The notes beneath the pieces are model-generated. The model was not told the origin of the DNA and ran no database searches. It saw nothing but the letters and a program-made list of their open reading frames with translations. DNA of 64,000 nt from Maccoyibacter sp900556645 (lineage in GTDB: Bacteria > Bacillota > Clostridia > Lachnospirales > Lachnospiraceae), in contig CATWDJ010000004.1 in the NCBI GenBank assembly GCA_958349535.1, positions 92,828 through 156,827 of the forward strand, given 5' to 3'. Position 1 is the first letter of the stretch; every line of letters starts with the position of its first letter. The position numbers were made by a program, and so were the translations under genes. Shown one piece after another: positions 60,572 to 64,000 of the stretch.

Positions 60572-60575
60572 TCTT

Positions 60576-61295
60576 ATGAATAAAAACAAATTAGAAACTT
60601 TCACAAATTATTTTTCAAAAGTCGAAATTTTGCTGTGGTGCTGCTCTGTTATTTTAATCACAGTATCCTTTTGTATTTTTGACAGAGAAAACTATTTAAC
60701 ACTAACAGCTTCTCTCATTGGTGTGACATCACTCATTTTTGCCGCAAAGGGCAACCCTCTGGGTCAGTTTCTCATGATTATTTTTAGTCTGCTCTATGGT
60801 ATCATCTCTTTCACATTTTCTTATTATGGAGAAATGATTACTTACCTTGGCATGACAATGCCCATGGCCGTATTTGCATTAATTTCATGGCTGAGACACC
60901 CTTACAACGGAAATAAATCGGAAGTTCAGGTAAATCATATCAGTAAAAAAGAAACTCTTTTTATGTGGATTCTCACTGTTATCGTCACATTTATTTTTTA
61001 CTTTATTTTGAAAGCATTCCATACTGCAAATATTCTTCCAAGCACATTATCTATTACCACCAGTTTTCTTGCGGTATATCTCACATTTCGAAGAAGTCCA
61101 TATTATGCCATTGCTTATGCCTGCAATGATATTGTTCTGATACTCTTATGGATTCTGGCGACCATCCATGATATCACATACCTTTCAGTAATCGTTTGTT
61201 TTATTACCTTTCTGGTAAATGATATTTATGGCTTTATAAATTGGAGTCGCATGGCAAAAAAGCAAGCTGATTTCGAATCTCCTCAAAACTCCTAA
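60576..61295 (+). CDS. pnuC: PnuC-family nicotinamide riboside / vitamin transporter
   Basis: 239 residues from ATG 60576 (AGGAGG ahead). Seven to eight TM helices; SWEET-like PnuC fold with NPLGQFLMIIFSLLYGIISF (near 58-77), SWLRHPY near 108 and NDIVLILLWILA and FLVNDIYGFINWSRM at the C-terminus. Members carry nicotinamide riboside, thiamine or riboflavin by facilitated diffusion; ligand choice would need the leader's identity. The 3' end overlaps the convergent PAT gene by 62 nt. Confidence 0.88.
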   Translation: MNKNKLETFTNYFSKVEILLWCCSVILITVSFCIFDRENYLTLTASLIGVTSLIFAAKGNPLGQFLMIIFSLLYGIISFTFSYYGEMITYLGMTMPMAVFALISWLRHPYNGNKSEVQVNHISKKETLFMWILTVIVTFIFYFILKAFHTANILPSTLSITTSFLAVYLTFRRSPYYAIAYACNDIVLILLWILATIHDITYLSVIVCFITFLVNDIYGFINWSRMAKKQADFESPQNS

Positions 61296-61824
61296 CAGGC
61301 AATGGCTGGTGTGGATGATGGGAAATACACTTTTCCATCCACACCATATTATACCACCTGCCGAATTTGTACCCACATTTATGAAACTCTCCCACAAACC
61401 GATACCCCAGATGCTGATGATATTGAACGCTGTTCTTTGTCAGGTATTCATCCTCCACGCTGGGATAAGCGATACAGGCATTGAGATTTATAATATTCTG
61501 TAGTGCCAACGCCTTTTCCAATGCTGTATAAAGTTCCTTCCCCAATCCCTTTTTTCTGGCATCCTTGGCTATGTAAATAGTCGTCTCCACTGCCCAGTCA
61601 TATGCACGCCGTCCTTTAAAAGCCCCTGCATATGCATAACCCGCAATCTCTCCGTCCTGTTCCGACACCAGATAGGGATATTTGCTGAGCGTCTGGCAAA
61701 TCCGCCTCCTAAACTCCTCTACGGAAGGCACTTCGTATTCAAATGTGATTGCTGTATTTTCTACATAATATCCATAGATTGCAAGTAATTTTTCTGCATC
61801 CTGTTCTGTTGCTACTCTAATCAT
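61234..61824 (-). CDS. GNAT acetyltransferase, phosphinothricin-acetyltransferase-like
   Basis: 196 residues from ATG 61824, chosen because GGAG lies 8 nt upstream and homologues begin MIRxATExD; the ATG at 61839, directly after the macrodomain stop, is possible too. Motifs: TAITFEYEVPSVEEFRRRI, AGYAYAGAFKGRRAYDWAVE, ARKKGLGKELYTALE, GYRFVGEFHKCGYKFGRW. This is the PAT/Bar/YncA family that N-acetylates phosphinothricin or methionine sulfoximine; the native substrate here is unknown. Third gene of flavodoxin-macrodomain-PAT. Confidence 0.85.
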   Translation of the reverse strand: MIRVATEQDAEKLLAIYGYYVENTAITFEYEVPSVEEFRRRICQTLSKYPYLVSEQDGEIAGYAYAGAFKGRRAYDWAVETTIYIAKDARKKGLGKELYTALEKALALQNIINLNACIAYPSVEDEYLTKNSVQYHQHLGYRFVGEFHKCGYKFGRWYNMVWMEKCISHHPHQPLPVRSFEEIRNQLAFLPCDSNL

Positions 61825-61839
61825 ATCTATTGTCTCCAT

Positions 61840-62658
61840 CTAATTCGAGCCGAATATCTTTTGATAGATTTCCTTGTCGCTATCTTTAAAGACGTTAAAA
61901 ATAACCCTCTCCATACCATCATTCATTTTCAAAAAATCGGTTACGGTATTCAGAGCAATTTCTGCTGCTTCGTCATTCGGGAAATGAAATTCTCCCGTGG
62001 AAATACAGCAGAAAGCAACGGATTTTATTTCATTCTCCACACAGCATTTCAAAACATTTTCATAGCAATTCCGAAGCTCCTGACGGAGTTCTTCATTTAG
62101 TTCACCGTACACAATCGGTCCCACCGTATGAATGACATATTTACAGGGAAGATTGTAAGCTTTTGTCAACGTAGCTGTGCCGGTTGGTTCCTCATATTGT
62201 TCCCCGTAGCGAATCCGCCTCTGATTCATAATATGATTGCATTCAGTTCTAAGCTGTATTCCGGCAGCACTGTGAATCGCATTATCAATACACCCGTGAC
62301 AAGGAACGAAACACCCTAACATCTGTGAGTTGGCAGCATTTACAACGGCATCCACCTTTAACCTTGTTATATCTCCCTGCCAAAGAGATATTTTATCTGC
62401 ATTTGAAAATTGGCTGCCATATTGTTCTTTTACCGTTGGAATCTCCCATAAGGTTACAATTCCTTTTTTCAAAAGTTCTTCTTGCAAATAATCATTCTGC
62501 AAGTCCAGCAATTGGTCAGAAGCCTCCCTTGGCATACGAACATTCATAAGGCTGCGGATTAGATGTTTTTTGTCTGTTTCTTTCGACGGAATTGCAATAT
62601 CTTTATATTGCACAGAATCTTCTATTAATGTCTCCAGTAATTTCTCTGTATATATCAT
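61840..62658 (-). CDS. Zn-macrodomain protein-ADP-ribose hydrolase
   Basis: 272 residues. N-terminal helical region (1-80), then a macrodomain: LWQGDITRLKVDAVVNAANS (92-111), the zinc-loop motif GCFVPCHGCIDNAIHSAAG (114-132) that marks the zinc-containing subclass, IHTVGPIVYG, and CCISTGEFHFPNDEAA (the ADP-ribose-binding loop). Such enzymes remove ADP-ribose from proteins. The usual partners (SirTM, lipoyl carrier GcvH-L, lipoate ligase) are not adjacent. It overlaps the flavodoxin gene by 4 nt and is followed at once by the PAT gene. Confidence 0.88.
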   Translation of the reverse strand: MIYTEKLLETLIEDSVQYKDIAIPSKETDKKHLIRSLMNVRMPREASDQLLDLQNDYLQEELLKKGIVTLWEIPTVKEQYGSQFSNADKISLWQGDITRLKVDAVVNAANSQMLGCFVPCHGCIDNAIHSAAGIQLRTECNHIMNQRRIRYGEQYEEPTGTATLTKAYNLPCKYVIHTVGPIVYGELNEELRQELRNCYENVLKCCVENEIKSVAFCCISTGEFHFPNDEAAEIALNTVTDFLKMNDGMERVIFNVFKDSDKEIYQKIFGSN

Positions 62659-63161
62659 AATGTTGCCGCCTCTACTGCTGCAACCAACGGTTCTATCTTC
62701 GTAATATCAGAGTTATCAAAGGAACCTGCAAATAATTTTTCCATCTCCTGTTCCTGCGGTGTCTTGTTCTCTTTTTTTGCGATGGACTTGCCCATCTTTT
62801 TCAATATCGTTTTCGGAAAGAAACTCATCCGTTCAAAGGCAAGACCACCTTCTAAATAAAAAAGCGGACTTTGCTCTAAATGATTCTGTGTCTTTAAATT
62901 TTCCCGCACCTCTTCGCTGTCATTGGATGCACCTACGGCAAATACCACCAACTGTTTCGGATTCATTTTCCGCATTTTATCCAGTCCCATAATCATGCCG
63001 CCCATAATCCATCCACCGAAGATAATCATGTCATAATTTCCTATTTCCTGCTTTTTCACACCTTTTAATTCCTTAGCTTCACAGGACAGTTTCTCTGCAA
63101 TCCATGTGGCATATTTTTCTGTAAAGCCTGTGGCACTTTGATATACGACTAATCTTTTCAT
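62655..63161 (-). CDS. Flavodoxin-domain protein
   Basis: 168 residues. FMN phosphate-binding loop YQSATGFTEKYATWIAEKL (7-25), then YDMIIFGGWIMGGMIMG and VVFAVGASNDSEEV. A C-terminal helix pair replaces the usual last strand. Family: flavodoxin_5/HemG-like. Redox role; partner unknown. It overlaps the macrodomain gene by 4 nt. Confidence 0.82.
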   Translation of the reverse strand: MKRLVVYQSATGFTEKYATWIAEKLSCEAKELKGVKKQEIGNYDMIIFGGWIMGGMIMGLDKMRKMNPKQLVVFAVGASNDSEEVRENLKTQNHLEQSPLFYLEGGLAFERMSFFPKTILKKMGKSIAKKENKTPQEQEMEKLFAGSFDNSDITKIEPLVAAVEAATL

Positions 63162-63186
63162 TTTCCGTTCTTCCTTTCTCGTTCCG

Positions 63187-63246
63187 CTATTCGTTTCCTA
63201 ACTTCTCTTCCATGCGGTAATACTGAATTTTCATACCCCTGTCCAT
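63187..63246 (-). CDS. Coupled 19-codon mini-ORF after the GNAT gene
   Basis: ATG overlaps the GNAT stop (TAATG); the product would be MDRGMKIQYYRMEEKLGNE. It could be a real small peptide, a remnant, or chance. Only its overlapping start supports it. Confidence 0.2.
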   Translation of the reverse strand: MDRGMKIQYYRMEEKLGNE

Positions 63247-63695
63247 TAAAGTTCCAACGCCAGTTCTATTTCATCCTCATCTTCATTTCCTGTTTCTGCA
63301 AAACCAAACTTGCGATACAACTCCATTGCCGTCCGGTTATCTCTGTTACAAGTCAATACAACTTTATTGGATGCTCCGAAGGGTTTTGTTTTGATATACT
63401 CAAGACACTTTTCCATGGCTTTTTGACCATAACCCCTATGCTGATATTTTTCATCGATCATCATATGCCAGATATCATATTCCTCAAGGTCATAATCATA
63501 AATAATCATTACATAGCCAACCATAGTATCTTTAAAATAAATCCCGAAAGGCATACATTGATTATAATATACATATGCCTGTGCCAAACTCCTGACAGGA
63601 TTTGAAACAAATTTATCCTGTCCCTGTCCCAGTTTCAAATTAAATGCTTCTAAAAAGTTACTCTCATCAATTTTTTTCAATACAATATCGTTCAT
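63246..63695 (-). CDS. GNAT acetyltransferase (spermidine/spermine-type)
   Basis: 149 residues. N-terminal LKKIDESNFLEAFNLKL and VRSLAQAYVYYNQCMPFGIY match the BltD/PaiA-like diamine acetyltransferase pattern. Acetyl-CoA loop DEKYQHRGYGQKAMEKCLEY (near 82-101), then LTCNRDNRTAMELYRKFGF. A polyamine is the likely acceptor, by family. Confidence 0.82.
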   Translation of the reverse strand: MNDIVLKKIDESNFLEAFNLKLGQGQDKFVSNPVRSLAQAYVYYNQCMPFGIYFKDTMVGYVMIIYDYDLEEYDIWHMMIDEKYQHRGYGQKAMEKCLEYIKTKPFGASNKVVLTCNRDNRTAMELYRKFGFAETGNEDEDEIELALEL

Positions 63696-63814
63696 AAAAT
63701 CCAGATTTCCCCTTTACAGTATCGGTTTTGATGCCAAGTATTATTTTTCTGCGTACTTGATACATCAGTTAGATATAGTATGATAAAAATACTAATGGAT
63801 GTCAAGAAAGTTGA

Positions 63815-63910
63815 CAGAAACTAAAAAGGAATGCATTGGATGTTTACAATCATATCATGGAAGAAAAAGAGGACGTTACCGCTGTAGTAAATGATGTTTT
63901 GGCTATGTAA
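63815..63910 (+). pseudogene. C-terminal remnant of a tyrosine recombinase (integrase)
   Basis: A 31-codon frame that ends NALDVYNHIMEEKEDVTAVV and LAM before the TAA at 63908-63910, the usual end of an integrase (…MDVYNHI…). No upstream catalytic part is present, only a TGA just before. Downstream is a TGCGGACA-cga-TGCGGACA direct repeat (63915-63933), also typical of such element ends. The 63696-63814 and 63911-64000 stretches show nothing else. Confidence 0.5.
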
Positions 63911-64000
63911 TTTTGCGGACACGATGCGGACATTAAAAACCATATACTCGGGAGTTTGACAGTTGAACATCGAAAAAAATGCTTGCAGGTCGCGTAAAAC

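Noticed and set aside
1..64000. CRISPR arrays, rRNA genes, complete insertion sequences or prophage
   Set aside because: No regularly spaced repeats, no rRNA motifs, and no complete transposase or phage structural gene seen.

Overview
The window looks like chromosome from a low-GC, spore-forming Bacillota, most likely a gut Lachnospiraceae (Blautia/Dorea/Ruminococcus-like). The basis is an alpha/beta-type SASP gene, a crotonase of the butyryl-CoA pathway, AGGAGG ribosome sites, Firmicute Opp/Liv/Znu transporters, a cytosolic BceS-like kinase and many small GNAT genes. Genus cannot be fixed by eye. Most genes are on the minus strand. There is one complete tRNA (Leu, anticodon UAG), no rRNA and no CRISPR array.

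Region 1 (1-12.1 kb) is an accessory polymorphic-toxin locus. A 1696-residue RHS protein with a helical N-terminus and an unrecognised, partly hydrophobic C-terminal tip is followed by a run of small membrane proteins that look like immunity genes. Two of these families are present in two or three copies, and the extra copies are broken by 1-nt indels, mostly in homopolymers. At the left edge are two small helical proteins resembling LXG/type VII secretion accessories, presumably serving another toxin outside the window.

Region 2 (12.1-18.6 kb) holds nicotinate phosphoribosyltransferase (with a hairpin between its Shine-Dalgarno and start codon), a ~320-bp imperfect palindrome, a GT2 glycosyltransferase with UDP-galactopyranose mutase, MutY, and a monocistronic crotonase.

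Region 3 (18.6-32.3 kb) is a long same-strand block in transcription order tig, clpP, clpX, lon, engB (yihA/ysxC), znuA, znuC, znuB, response regulator, TM-less kinase, ABC ATPase, FtsX permease. It links protein quality control, zinc uptake and a BceRS-AB-like module.

Region 4 (32.3-37.4 kb) has a soluble chemoreceptor fused to a PhnD-like binding domain, the SASP gene with a sigma-G-like promoter, a DJ-1/PfpI protein, a membrane-anchored hypothetical protein, a DUF1653 protein, a CYTH protein and a cytidylate-kinase-like protein. The last two are the tail of the liv operon.

Region 5 (37.4-48.4 kb) carries a complete branched-chain amino-acid importer (livK-H-M-G-F) and a complete oligopeptide importer (oppB-C-D-F-A). 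The opp operon has a terminator hairpin in its leader.

Region 6 (48.6-64 kb) is a mosaic: an HD-GYP protein; a 981-bp cassette with a MntA/HepT toxin-antitoxin pair between the intact tRNA-Leu gene and a truncated copy of it (54-bp perfect direct repeats); an MFS exporter; a lipoprotein pair; two EamA transporters, one with a His-rich tail; VOC and MBL proteins; four acetyltransferases; PnuC behind a probable attenuator; and a PAT / Zn-macrodomain / flavodoxin cluster. The right edge has a tyrosine-recombinase C-terminal remnant, so another integrated element probably abuts the window there.
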